A DNA stretch of 28,306 nt from AG25 sp035518815 (GTDB taxonomy: Bacteria > Gemmatimonadota > Gemmatimonadetes > Gemmatimonadales > GWC2-71-9): positions 1-28,306 of the forward strand of contig DATIXG010000124.1 of assembly GCA_035518815.1 (NCBI GenBank). The letters run 5' to 3'. The stretch's first letter is position 1; each line of letters opens with the position of its first letter. The translations under genes were made by a program, and so were the position numbers. Shown one piece after another: positions 1 through 7,358 of the stretch. The notes below the pieces were generated by a model. The model did not search any database, was not told the DNA's origin, and saw nothing but the letters and a program-made list of their open reading frames with translations.

Positions 1-181
1 GACGGACGTGACGGGGGCGGTGGAGCTGGGGGCGGGGGTGGAGATGGTGATGCCGGGGGACAATACGAAGATGACGATCGAGCTGATCACGCCGATCGCG
101 ATGGAAGAGCAGCTGCGGTTTGCGATTCGGGAAGGCGGCCGGACGGTAGGCGCCGGGGTCGTCACGAAGATCTTGAAGTAA
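1..181 (+). CDS. tuf: Elongation factor Tu, C-terminal fragment
   Basis: This is the last 59 codons of EF-Tu, the GTPase that brings aminoacyl-tRNA to the ribosomal A site. The gene enters from the left edge, reads in the frame that starts at base 2, and ends at a TAA at 179-181. The fragment is domain 3 and includes the near-invariant GVEMVMPGDN, LRFAIREGGRTVGAGVV and the terminal TKILK. Its place directly before rpsJ is the usual str-to-S10 junction in many bacteria. The GTPase domain lies outside the window. Confidence 0.97.
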   Translation, partial: TDVTGAVELGAGVEMVMPGDNTKMTIELITPIAMEEQLRFAIREGGRTVGAGVVTKILK

Positions 182-204
182 CGTAGCGACGTAGCGACGT
201 AGCG
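181..204 (+). repeat. Three tandem copies of an 8-bp unit between tuf and rpsJ
   Basis: The octamer ACGTAGCG occurs three times head to tail, starting on the last A of the tuf stop codon, and a partial AC follows. It fills about half of the 41-bp tuf-rpsJ spacer and ends about 18 bp before the rpsJ start. No function is evident. It could be slippage-derived spacer DNA. Confidence 0.8.
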
Positions 205-222
205 ACTTACAACGGAGCACCT

Positions 223-531
223 ATGGCTGGCAGAATCCGGATCCGACTGAAAGCATTCGACCACGCCCTGATCGATCAGGCTGCGGCGGACATCGTCCGC
301 ACGGCCGAGAAGACGGGCGCGCAGGTGTCGGGACCCATTCCCCTGCCGACCAAGCGCCAGATGTGGACGGTGCTGCGGAGCCCGCACATCGACAAGAAGA
401 GCCGCGAGCAATTCGAGCTGAAGACGCACAAACGGCTGATCGACATCCTCGACACGCGCTCGCAAACAGTGGATGCGCTGACCAAGCTCGACCTGCCGGC
501 CGGGGTCGACGTCGAGATCAAGGTCCAGTAG
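223..531 (+). CDS. rpsJ: Small ribosomal subunit protein uS10 (S10)
   Basis: This 102-residue protein is the length expected for S10, a 30S head protein that in many bacteria also works in transcription antitermination with NusB. Recognisable stretches are the start AGRIRIRLKAFDH, the central GPIPLPTKR and the conserved SPHIDKKSREQFELKTHKR. The ATG follows a GGAG ribosome-binding site about 7 bp upstream. It is the first gene of the S10 cluster, 13 bp before rplC and probably co-transcribed with it. Confidence 0.98.
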   Translation: MAGRIRIRLKAFDHALIDQAAADIVRTAEKTGAQVSGPIPLPTKRQMWTVLRSPHIDKKSREQFELKTHKRLIDILDTRSQTVDALTKLDLPAGVDVEIKVQ

Positions 532-544
532 GGACACGGGACGC

Positions 545-1165
545 ATGAACGCGCTGCTCGGCAGAAAACTCGGCATGACGCGCCTGTTCGCGGAGGACGG
601 GGCGCACGTGCCCGTGACGGTCATCGAAGCGGGCCCCTGCGCCGTGGTTCAGGTTCGCGACGGTCAGGTACAGCTCGGCTTCGGCGCCAAGAAGCTCAAG
701 CGCTCCCCCAAGGCGCTGCTCGGGCACGCCAAGGCCGCCGGCCTCGAGGCCGCGCCGCGCATGCTCGTGAGCGTCCCGACCACCGGCGAGCCGCCCAAGG
801 TCGGCGAGCCTGTGACGGTCGCGATCTTCGCGCCGGGCGACCGCGTGAAGATCACCGGGATCAGCAAGGGCCGCGGCTTCCAAGGCGTGGTGCATCGCCA
901 CCACTTCCACGGCGGCCCGGCGACCCACGGCAACACGCGTCATCGCAAGCCCGGCTCGATTGCGCCGGGCACCGATCCGTCGCGCATCATCAAGGGGAAG
1001 CGCATGCCCGGTCACATGGGTGCGCGCCGCACCACGGAGCTCGGGCTGCGGGTCGTGAGGATCGACGTCGAGCGCCACCTGCTGTTCGTGGGCGGCTCGG
1101 TGCCGGGCCCGATGAACGGGCTCCTCACGGTGCGCAAGCAAGGGGGCAAGAGCCGCCATGATTGA
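545..1165 (+). CDS. rplC: Large ribosomal subunit protein uL3 (L3)
   Basis: This 206-residue protein matches L3, an early-assembling 50S protein whose extended loop reaches toward the peptidyl transferase centre. Its start, LLGRKLGMTRLF, is typical. Other family motifs are KGRGFQGVVHRH, HGNTRHRKPGSI and the loop KGKRMPGHMGA around residues 145-165. The 3' end overlaps the rplD start by 8 bases, which indicates translational coupling. Confidence 0.98.
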   Translation: MNALLGRKLGMTRLFAEDGAHVPVTVIEAGPCAVVQVRDGQVQLGFGAKKLKRSPKALLGHAKAAGLEAAPRMLVSVPTTGEPPKVGEPVTVAIFAPGDRVKITGISKGRGFQGVVHRHHFHGGPATHGNTRHRKPGSIAPGTDPSRIIKGKRMPGHMGARRTTELGLRVVRIDVERHLLFVGGSVPGPMNGLLTVRKQGGKSRHD

Positions 1166-1799
1166 AGCCCCGCACTACTCCGCGGCCGGCGCCAAGAAGA
1201 AGGCCGTACGCCTTCCGGAGGCCCTGTTCGACGGGACCGTGAACGAGGACCTGCTGCACCGGGCCGTCGTCACCTACCTCGCGAACCAGCGGCAGGGGAC
1301 GCACTCGACGAAGACACGGAGCTTCGTCTCGGGCGGCAATCAGAAGCCGTGGCGGCAGAAGGGCACCGGTCGGGCGCGCCAGGGCTCCACCCGCGCGCCG
1401 CACTGGCGGCACGGCGGCATCGTGTTCGGGCCCCATCCGCGCGACTACCGGCTCGGGATTCCGAAGAAAATGCGGCAGCTGGCCCGCAAGTCGGCGTTCA
1501 ACGCCCGCGCCCGCGAGGAGGCGTTGTTCGTGGTCGACCCGCTTGCGTACGAGCAGCCCAAGACGAGCGTCCTGGCCGAGCTGCTCACGAAACTGGGCGT
1601 GGCCGGCAAGAAGGTGCTCGTGCTGACGACGGGGGAGGGGCACGCGCACAACGTCTATCTGTCGGGCCGTAACATCCCCAAGGTACACGTCACGCGGTTC
1701 AGCGACGTGACGGCCTACGAGATTCTCTGGTCCGACGCGGTCATAGTCGAGCTGCCGGCCCTGGGGGCGGCGGCGGAAGGGGCGACGGACGATGCCTGA
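1158..1799 (+). CDS. rplD: Large ribosomal subunit protein uL4 (L4)
   Basis: This 213-residue protein is L4, a 50S protein with a loop that lines the exit tunnel; in enterobacteria it also represses its own operon. The signature RQGTHSTKTRS.VSGG..KPWRQKGTGRARQGS is present around residues 45-80 (dots mark omitted residues), followed by GGIVFGPHPRDY. The ATG lies inside the end of rplC, and the gene overlaps rplW by 8 bases. Nothing in the upstream sequence shows whether autoregulation is conserved here. Confidence 0.98.
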   Translation: MIEAPHYSAAGAKKKAVRLPEALFDGTVNEDLLHRAVVTYLANQRQGTHSTKTRSFVSGGNQKPWRQKGTGRARQGSTRAPHWRHGGIVFGPHPRDYRLGIPKKMRQLARKSAFNARAREEALFVVDPLAYEQPKTSVLAELLTKLGVAGKKVLVLTTGEGHAHNVYLSGRNIPKVHVTRFSDVTAYEILWSDAVIVELPALGAAAEGATDDA

Positions 1800-2079
1800 C
1801 ATCCACCGCACCATCGTCGCCCCGGTCGTCACCGAGAAATCCTCGGCTGCGTTCGCGGCGCGCAAGGAATACGCATTCCGGGTGGATCGCGACGCTACGA
1901 AGCCTCAGATCAAGGCGGCGGTCGAGGCACTCTTCAAGGTCACCGTGACCGACGTGCGGACGCTGGTGATGCGCTCCAAGAGCCGCACCCAGGGGCGTTT
2001 CATCGGGCGCCGGCCGGCATGGAAAAAGGCCATCGTGGTCCTCAAGGACGGGGACGCGATCGAGGTCTTCGAGGGCTGA
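1792..2079 (+). CDS. rplW: Large ribosomal subunit protein uL23 (L23)
   Basis: This 95-residue protein is L23, at the exit of the peptide tunnel, where trigger factor and SRP dock. The family start, HRTIVAPVVTEKSS, is clear. YAFRVDRDATKPQIKAAVE and the basic loop SKSRTQGRFIGRRPAWKKA are also typical. Its start overlaps the end of rplD, and a single base separates it from rplB. Confidence 0.97.
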   Translation: MPDIHRTIVAPVVTEKSSAAFAARKEYAFRVDRDATKPQIKAAVEALFKVTVTDVRTLVMRSKSRTQGRFIGRRPAWKKAIVVLKDGDAIEVFEG

Positions 2080-2080
2080 C

Positions 2081-2920
2081 ATGGGCACACGACAGTTTCG
2101 GCCGATCACACCGGCCACGCGCTTCCGCTCGGTCTCCGACTTCGCCGAAATCACGAAGACGGAGCCGGAGCGCTCGCTGCTCGAGCCGCTCCGGCGCACG
2201 GGCGGCCGCAACAACAAGGGCCACGTGACCACGCGCCATCAGGGCGGCGGTCACAAGCGGGCTTTCCGGCGGATCGATTTCCGCCGCGACAAGTTCGGCG
2301 TCCCCGCGCGGGTCTCCGCGGTGGAGTACGATCCCAACCGCACGGCGCGGATCGCGCTGCTCGTGTATGCGGACGGCGAGAAGCGCTACATCCTCGCGCC
2401 CAACGGTCTCAAGGTCGGCGACACGGTGGTCTCGGGCCCCGGCTCGGACATTCGGGTCGGGAACGCGGTGCCGCTGTTCGAAATCCCGCTGGGCACCACG
2501 GTGCACAACGTCGAGCTCAAGATCGGGCGCGGGGGCCAGCTGTGCCGCTCGGCCGGCACCGGCGTGCAGGTGGTGGCCAAGGAAGGCAACTACGCGACCC
2601 TGCGCCTGCGCTCGACCGAGATGCGGATGGTCCGCGGCGAGTGCCTCGCGACCATCGGCGAAGTCGGGAACCCGGAGCACGAGCTGCTGTCGGTCGGCAA
2701 GGCCGGCAAGACCCGCTGGCTGGGCCGGCGGCCCCGCGTGCGCGGCGTCGCGATGAACCCGGTTGACCATCCGCTCGGCGGCGGCGAAGGCAAGAGCTCG
2801 GGCGGGCGGCCGGCCTGCTCCCCATGGGGCAAGCCGGAGGGCCGCAAGACCCGCCGTCGCAAGAAGCCGTCGAACAGACTGATCGTACGCGGCCGGCGCC
2901 GCGGGAAAGCGACCCAGTAA
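2081..2920 (+). CDS. rplB: Large ribosomal subunit protein uL2 (L2)
   Basis: This 279-residue protein is L2, a 50S protein needed for subunit association and peptidyl transferase activity. The N-terminal half contains GGRNNKGHVTTRHQGGGHKR and an OB-like core. The C-terminal part has RGVAMNPVDHPLGGGEGKSS, which includes the conserved histidine of HPLGGGEG, then SPWGKPEGRKTRRRKKPSN. Its TAA overlaps the ATG of rpsS by one base. Confidence 0.98.
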   Translation: MGTRQFRPITPATRFRSVSDFAEITKTEPERSLLEPLRRTGGRNNKGHVTTRHQGGGHKRAFRRIDFRRDKFGVPARVSAVEYDPNRTARIALLVYADGEKRYILAPNGLKVGDTVVSGPGSDIRVGNAVPLFEIPLGTTVHNVELKIGRGGQLCRSAGTGVQVVAKEGNYATLRLRSTEMRMVRGECLATIGEVGNPEHELLSVGKAGKTRWLGRRPRVRGVAMNPVDHPLGGGEGKSSGGRPACSPWGKPEGRKTRRRKKPSNRLIVRGRRRGKATQ

Positions 2921-3228
2921 TGGGACGGAGCGTCAAGAAGGGGCCCTACGTCGAGCCTTCGTTGCTCGAGAAGATCCAGGTCCTGAACTCGAAGAACGAA
3001 AAGCGCGTCTTCAAGACGTGGTCGCGGCGCAGCACGATCACGCCCGACTTCGTGGGCCACACCCTCGCGGTGCACAACGGGAACAAGTTCATTCCCGTCC
3101 ACATCACCGAGAACATGGTGGGCCACAAGCTGGGCGAGTTCGCCGCGACGCGCCTGTTCCGCGGGCACTCGGCCAAGGGCTCGGCTCAGGAGCGGGAGGC
3201 CGAGGCGGCCGCTCCGCCGCCGGCGTAA
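2920..3228 (+). CDS. rpsS: Small ribosomal subunit protein uS19 (S19)
   Basis: This 102-residue protein is S19, located in the 30S head with uS13. The chosen ATG shares its A with the rplB stop codon (TAATG) and gives the standard start MGRSVKKGPYV. Conserved features are the central TWSRRSTI and the pair NMVGHKLGEF and GHSAKG. About ten residues, EREAEAAAPPPA-like, extend past the usual end. An in-frame ATG at 2824 lies inside rplB and is not used here. Confidence 0.97.
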   Translation: MGRSVKKGPYVEPSLLEKIQVLNSKNEKRVFKTWSRRSTITPDFVGHTLAVHNGNKFIPVHITENMVGHKLGEFAATRLFRGHSAKGSAQEREAEAAAPPPA

Positions 3229-3231
3229 CCG

Positions 3232-3717
3232 ATGGAAGCGCGCGCGATTCAACGGACCGTGCGGCAGTCGGCGCGGAAGATGCGCCTCGTGATCGATCAG
3301 ATCCGGGGCCAGGCCGTGCCGGAAGCCTACGCGATCCTCAAGTTTTCGAAGAAGCTCGCGGCGAAGCAGATCCACAAGGTGCTCAAGTCCGCGGTCGCCA
3401 ACGCCGAGCAGAAGGCGCAGCGGCAGAATGAGGCGCTCGATGTGGACCGGCTGCGGGTGCGCTACGCCGTGGTGAACGAGGGCGCGACGCTCAAGCGCTT
3501 CACGCCTGGCGCCATGGGGCGGGCGACGCCGATCAAGAAGCGGACGAGCCACGTGGAGATTCGCGTGGGCGCCGACGCGCCGCCCCCGCCGCGTGCTGCG
3601 GCGGCTCCGACGGCGGCCAAGGCGGCCAAGGCGAAAGGGGCGCGGACCGCGGCCCGGGCGCCGGCCAAGCGCTCGAGCGCGCGCAAGGAATCGAAGTCCA
3701 AGAAAGGAAAGGACTGA
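3232..3717 (+). CDS. rplV: Large ribosomal subunit protein uL22 (L22) with long basic tail
   Basis: Residues 1-114 form a normal L22, the protein whose hairpin lines the exit tunnel: RQSARKMRLVIDQIRG near the start, then SAVANAEQKA, and TPGAMGRATPIKKRTSHVEI for the hairpin and C-terminal strand. Residues 115-161 are a low-complexity tail of alanine, proline, lysine and arginine ending KESKSKKGKD. Typical L22 is about 110-115 residues, so the tail adds roughly 45. It should be disordered and solvent-exposed or rRNA-binding (inference). The frame is open to the stop with no frameshift. Confidence 0.97.
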   Translation: MEARAIQRTVRQSARKMRLVIDQIRGQAVPEAYAILKFSKKLAAKQIHKVLKSAVANAEQKAQRQNEALDVDRLRVRYAVVNEGATLKRFTPGAMGRATPIKKRTSHVEIRVGADAPPPPRAAAAPTAAKAAKAKGARTAARAPAKRSSARKESKSKKGKD

Positions 3718-3718
3718 G

Positions 3719-4378
3719 GTGGGCCAGAAGACACATCCCTACGGGTTTCGGCTCGGGATCGTGAAGCCGTGGCGGTCGCGCTACTACGCGCGCCGCGACT
3801 TCCCGGAGCTCCTCAAGGAAGACGAGCTGATCCGGAAGTACCTGAAGACGCGGCTCTCGCACGCGGCCATCGCCGATGTGCACATCGAGCGCAAACCCGG
3901 CAAAGTCACCGTCACCGTCCACACGGGCCGGCCGGGGGTGGTGATCGGCAAGCGCGGCGCGGAGGTGGACAAGCTGCGCGACGAGCTGACGCAGCTCACG
4001 GGCAAGGAAGTGGGCATCAACGTCGAGGAGATCAAGCGGCCGGAGCTCGATGCCCAGCTGGTTGGCGACAGCGTGGCGCACCAGCTCACGCAGCGCATCT
4101 CGTTCCGGCGGGCCATGAAGCGCGCCGTGCAGAGCGCCATGCGCATGGGCGCGCAGGGGATCAAGATCAAGACGGCGGGCCGTCTGGGTGGGGCGGAAAT
4201 CGCGCGGACGGAAGGGTATCACGAGGGCCGCGTGCCGCTGCACACGCTGCGGGCCGACGTGGACTACGCGACGTCCACAGCCAAGACGACCTACGGCACC
4301 ATCGGCGTCAAAGTCTGGATCTTCAAGGGGGAGCGCACCGAGGAATTGACGGGGCGCACCTACTCGACGGGAGTCTGA
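3719..4378 (+). CDS. rpsC: Small ribosomal subunit protein uS3 (S3)
   Basis: This 219-residue protein is S3, a 30S protein at the mRNA entry channel. The GTG at 3719, one base after the rplV stop, gives the near-universal start MGQKTHPYGFRLGI. The upstream in-frame ATG at 3593 lies inside rplV and is rejected. A KH domain appears around residues 60-90 with GRPGVVIGKRGAEVD. The C-terminal domain has SFRRAMKRAVQ, GGAEIARTEGYHEGRVPLHT and GVKVWIFKGE. Confidence 0.97.
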   Translation: MGQKTHPYGFRLGIVKPWRSRYYARRDFPELLKEDELIRKYLKTRLSHAAIADVHIERKPGKVTVTVHTGRPGVVIGKRGAEVDKLRDELTQLTGKEVGINVEEIKRPELDAQLVGDSVAHQLTQRISFRRAMKRAVQSAMRMGAQGIKIKTAGRLGGAEIARTEGYHEGRVPLHTLRADVDYATSTAKTTYGTIGVKVWIFKGERTEELTGRTYSTGV

Positions 4379-4381
4379 GCG

Positions 4382-4795
4382 ATGCTGGCGCCGAAGCGGG
4401 TCAAGTTTCGCAAGCGGTTCAAGGGGCGCACCAAGGGGATGGCCACGAGCGGCAACACGGTGGCGTTCGGGCACTACGCCTTGATGTCGCTCGACCCGGG
4501 ATGGATTACCAACCGCCAGATCGAAGCGGCCCGCGTCGCGTTGACGCGCGAGATGAAGCGCGGCGGCAAGGTATGGATCCGGCTGTTTCCCGACAAGCCG
4601 ATCACGAAGAAGCCGGCCGAGACGCGCATGGGGAAGGGCAAGGGCAATCCGGAGGGGTGGGTGGCGGTGGTCAAGCCGGGCCGGATCCTGTTCGAGCTCG
4701 AGGGCATCGAGGAAGCGGCGGCGCGGCTGGCGCTGGCGCTCGCGGCGGCGAAGCTGCCGCTGCGGTCCAAGTTCGTGCGGCGGGAGGAGCGTTAG
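4382..4795 (+). CDS. rplP: Large ribosomal subunit protein uL16 (L16)
   Basis: This 137-residue protein is L16, which helps position A-site tRNA on the 50S subunit. Standard blocks are MLAPKRVKFRKRFKGR, FGHYALMSLDPGWITNRQIE and the functional loop RLFPDKPITKKPAETRMGKG, followed by GNPEGWVAVVKPGRILFE. The length matches the family. It starts 3 bp after rpsC and sits 1 bp before rpmC. Confidence 0.98.
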   Translation: MLAPKRVKFRKRFKGRTKGMATSGNTVAFGHYALMSLDPGWITNRQIEAARVALTREMKRGGKVWIRLFPDKPITKKPAETRMGKGKGNPEGWVAVVKPGRILFELEGIEEAAARLALALAAAKLPLRSKFVRREER

Positions 4796-4796
4796 G

Positions 4797-5000
4797 ATGG
4801 CCAAGGACCTGAAGCCCACGGTGCTGCGCGAGCTCAAGACCGAAGAGCTCGAGCAGAAGCTGGCGGCGTTGCGGGAGGAGCGGTTCCGCCTCGCGTTCCG
4901 CCGCGGCACGGAGGCGATCGCCAACCCCCTCCAGTTCCGGACCATGCGCCGCGACATCGCGCGCATCCAGACGGTGCTGCGCGAAAGGGCCAAGGCATGA
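4797..5000 (+). CDS. rpmC: Large ribosomal subunit protein uL29 (L29)
   Basis: This 67-residue, mostly helical protein is L29, near the tunnel exit beside uL23. It has the family pattern: LRELKTEELEQKLAALREERFRL-type first helix, then FRRGTEAIANPLQ, and the second helix RRDIARIQTVLRERA. The last four bases overlap the rpsQ start (ATGA), consistent with coupled translation. Confidence 0.96.
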   Translation: MAKDLKPTVLRELKTEELEQKLAALREERFRLAFRRGTEAIANPLQFRTMRRDIARIQTVLRERAKA

Positions 5001-5245
5001 GGGGCCGCCGCAAGGTGAGAACGGGCGTGGTGGTGAGCGACAAGATGCAGAAGACGGTCACGGTGTCGCTGACCCGCCGCTTTGCCCACGGGCTGTACGG
5101 CAAGCGGGTGGTTCGCAGCAAGCAGGTCGCCGCCCACGACGAGCACGGCGCCAAATCCGGCGACACGGTGCGCATCATGGAAACGCGTCCCCTCTCGAAG
5201 ACCAAGCGCTGGCGCGTGGTCGAAATCGTTGAGCGGGCGCGCTGA
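4997..5245 (+). CDS. rpsQ: Small ribosomal subunit protein uS17 (S17)
   Basis: This 82-residue protein is S17, an early-binding 30S protein with an OB fold. Diagnostic segments are RTGVVVSDKMQKTVTVSL, then AHDEHGAKSGDTVRIMETRPLS-like residues and the terminal KTKRWRVVEIVE. The start codon overlaps the end of rpmC. A 19-bp spacer separates it from rplN. Confidence 0.97.
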   Translation: MRGRRKVRTGVVVSDKMQKTVTVSLTRRFAHGLYGKRVVRSKQVAAHDEHGAKSGDTVRIMETRPLSKTKRWRVVEIVERAR

Positions 5246-5264
5246 GGGAGAGGACTAACGACCC

Positions 5265-5633
5265 GTGGTGCAGCAGGAATCGATCGTCAAGATCGCCGAC
5301 AACTCCGGCGCGCGGAGGGCCTTGATCATCCGCGTGCTCGGGGGATCCCGGCGCCGATACGCGGGCCTGGGCGACGTCGTCGTCGTCACCATCAAGGACG
5401 CCATCCCCACTGGCCAGGTGAAGAAAGGCGAGGTGGTGCGCGCGGTGATCGTGCGGACCGCCAAGGAAACCAAACGGCGCGACGGCTCCTACATCCGCTT
5501 CGACGAGAACGCCGCCGTGCTGATCACCGATCAGAACGAGCCCCGGGCCACGCGCATCTTCGGGCCCGTCGGACGCGAGCTGCGCGAGAAGCGGTTCATG
5601 AAGATCGTGTCGCTCGCGCCGGAGGTCATCTGA
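5265..5633 (+). CDS. rplN: Large ribosomal subunit protein uL14 (L14)
   Basis: This 122-residue protein is L14, on the 50S interface side, and has the standard length. The first of two successive GTG codons is chosen because it gives MVQQES, matching the usual MIQQES start. The sequence continues with KIADNSGARRALIIRVLGGS, the central KKGEVVRAVIVRT and the C-terminal RIFGPVGRELREK. One base separates it from rplX. Confidence 0.97.
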   Translation: MVQQESIVKIADNSGARRALIIRVLGGSRRRYAGLGDVVVVTIKDAIPTGQVKKGEVVRAVIVRTAKETKRRDGSYIRFDENAAVLITDQNEPRATRIFGPVGRELREKRFMKIVSLAPEVI

Positions 5634-5634
5634 C

Positions 5635-6024
5635 ATGAAGCCGCTCGTCTACAAGAAGAGCCGGCGGGTCCGCGGCACGGAGCCGGAGCGCTTCAAGCTG
5701 CACATCGCGAAGGGCGACACCGTGCGCGTCATCAGCGGCGAGCACCGGGGGCGCGAGGGCAAGGTGCTGCAGGTCCTGCCCAAGAAGTTCCGGGTCGTCG
5801 TGGAGGGCGTCAACGTCGTCAAGAAGCACAAGCGCGCCACGAACCCGCAGAAGGAGAGCGGCATCATCGAGCTCGCGGCCCCGATCGCCGCGTCGAACGT
5901 GATGCTGCTCGACCCCAAGTCGGGCGAGCCGACGCGGGTGCGGCGGCGCCGGGACAAGGACGGCACCATTGAGCGGATCGCGGTCAAGTCGGGCCAGCCG
6001 ATCCCGCGGCCACGGGCGAGGTAG
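5635..6024 (+). CDS. rplX: Large ribosomal subunit protein uL24 (L24)
   Basis: This 129-residue protein is L24, which starts 50S assembly. A KOW motif is visible around residues 25-45: HIAKGDTVRVISGEHRGREG, then KVLQVLPKKFRVVVEGVNVVKKHKR-like residues. Typical L24 is about 100-110 residues. The extra length is spread between a longer N-terminus (KSRRVRGTEPERFKLH) and a longer C-terminus (IAVKSGQPIPRPRAR). Confidence 0.95.
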   Translation: MKPLVYKKSRRVRGTEPERFKLHIAKGDTVRVISGEHRGREGKVLQVLPKKFRVVVEGVNVVKKHKRATNPQKESGIIELAAPIAASNVMLLDPKSGEPTRVRRRRDKDGTIERIAVKSGQPIPRPRAR

Positions 6025-6026
6025 CG

Positions 6027-6743
6027 ATGGCGGATACGAAAGAGCAGGAGCAGAAGCAGGAGAAGGAGAAGAAGAAGCAGGGGAAGCCGGAGCAGGGCGG
6101 CCAGGGCAAGAAGGGGAAGAAGCCCGAGGCCCAGGCTCGGAGCCCCGAGGTCCCTGCCGGCCCGCCGCCCGAGCCCGCGCCGCGCCCACGCTTGCTCGAG
6201 CAGTACGAGCAGCGGGTCCGCGCCAAGCTCCAGCAGCAGTTCGGATTCACGAATCCGCACCAGATTCCGCGGCTCGTGAAGATCGTGCTCAACGTGGGGA
6301 TGGGGAGCGCGCTCAAGAACCCGAAGGCGCTCGACACGGCCGTGGCCGAGCTGGCGGCCATCACGGGCCAGCGTCCCGTGGTCACGCGGGCCAAGAAGGC
6401 CATCGCGAACTTCAACCTGCGCGAGGGCGTGCCGATCGGCTGCGCCGTAACGCTGCGCGGGGCGCGGATGTATGAGTTCCTGGACCGGTTCATCAGCATC
6501 GCGGTCCCGCGCATGCGCGACTTCCGGGGGTTGCCGAGCAAGAGCTTCGATGGACGGGGCAGCTACACCATCGGCATCAAGGAGCAGATGATCTTCCCCG
6601 AGATCGACTACGATAAGGTGGATCAAATTCACGGAATGGATATCACCATCGTCACCACCGCCGGCCGCGACGACGCGGCGCTGGCCCTCCTCCGGGAGCT
6701 GGGGATGCCCTTCCGGGGCGAGTCGCCGGTCTCGGCGGCCTAG
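6027..6743 (+). CDS. rplE: Large ribosomal subunit protein uL5 (L5) with charged N-terminal extension
   Basis: From about residue 55 this is a normal L5, the 50S protein that contacts 5S rRNA and P-site tRNA: RLLEQYEQRVRAKLQQQFG, KIVLNVGMGSA, TGQRPVVTRAKKAIANFNLR and the C-terminal IFPEIDYDKVDQIHGMDI. Residues 1-54 are a Lys/Glu/Gln-rich and then Pro-rich extension, so total length is 238 rather than about 180. No internal ATG or GTG sits at the canonical start, and the upstream ATG follows rplX by 2 bp. The extension is therefore probably translated. Confidence 0.96.
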   Translation: MADTKEQEQKQEKEKKKQGKPEQGGQGKKGKKPEAQARSPEVPAGPPPEPAPRPRLLEQYEQRVRAKLQQQFGFTNPHQIPRLVKIVLNVGMGSALKNPKALDTAVAELAAITGQRPVVTRAKKAIANFNLREGVPIGCAVTLRGARMYEFLDRFISIAVPRMRDFRGLPSKSFDGRGSYTIGIKEQMIFPEIDYDKVDQIHGMDITIVTTAGRDDAALALLRELGMPFRGESPVSAA

Positions 6744-6752
6744 GAGAATTCG

Positions 6753-6938
6753 ATGGCGAAGAAGTGCTGGATCGAGAAGGTCAAACGGAAACCGAAGTTC
6801 AAGGTGCGCGCCTACTACCGCTGCCAGCGCTGCGGCCGGAGCCGCGGCACCCTGGCCAAGTTCCGCCTGTGCCGCATCTGCTTCCGGGAGCTGGCGCTGC
6901 GCGGGGAGATTCCCGGCGTGCGCAAAGCCAGCTGGTAA
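6753..6938 (+). CDS. rpsZ: Small ribosomal subunit protein uS14, zinc-binding type
   Basis: This 61-residue protein is the short, zinc-containing form of S14 in the 30S head. Two CxxC pairs at C24/C27 and C40/C43 make a zinc ribbon (YYRCQRCGR and FRLCRICFRELA), followed by GEIPGVRKASW. The long zinc-free form lacks these cysteines and is about 100 residues. The ATG has an AGGAGAA ribosome-binding site about 6 bp upstream. It is also commonly named rpsN or rpsN type Z. Confidence 0.97.
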   Translation: MAKKCWIEKVKRKPKFKVRAYYRCQRCGRSRGTLAKFRLCRICFRELALRGEIPGVRKASW

Positions 6939-6954
6939 AGGACGGACCAACGAG

Positions 6955-7350
6955 ATGAGTGTGACCGATCCCGTTGCCGACATGCTCACCCGCGTGCGCA
7001 ATGCCTGCTCGGCTGGGCATCGCCGCGTGGACATGCCGGTGTCGAAGCTGAAATCCGAAATCGCGCGCCTGCTCCGCGACAACCACTACATCCAGGACTT
7101 CAAGGTGCTGGATGACGGTAAACACGGCCTGCTGCGCCTCTACCTGAAGTACCACGAGGATGCGCCGGTCATCCGCGAGCTCCACCGCGTCTCGGCGCCC
7201 GGGTTGCGGCGCTACGTCAAAGCGCGCGAGGTGCCCCGGGTCCGGAACGGCCTCGGCATGGCGATTCTGTCCACGCCGCAGGGCCTCATGACCGACCGCG
7301 AAGCGCGCACCGCCCGGCTGGGCGGCGAGCTGCTCGCGGTGGTCTGGTAG
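6955..7350 (+). CDS. rpsH: Small ribosomal subunit protein uS8 (S8)
   Basis: This 131-residue protein is S8, a central 30S assembly protein that is the spc operon repressor in E. coli. The start has DPVADMLTRVRNACSAGH. The C-terminal domain has LHRVSAPGLRRYVKA, then PRVRNGLGMAILSTPQGLMTD-like residues and the end GGELLAVVW. The length is standard. Nothing upstream of rplE was recognised as an S8-binding site, so autoregulation cannot be read from the sequence. Confidence 0.98.
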   Translation: MSVTDPVADMLTRVRNACSAGHRRVDMPVSKLKSEIARLLRDNHYIQDFKVLDDGKHGLLRLYLKYHEDAPVIRELHRVSAPGLRRYVKAREVPRVRNGLGMAILSTPQGLMTDREARTARLGGELLAVVW

Positions 7351-7358
7351 GCGGAGCC

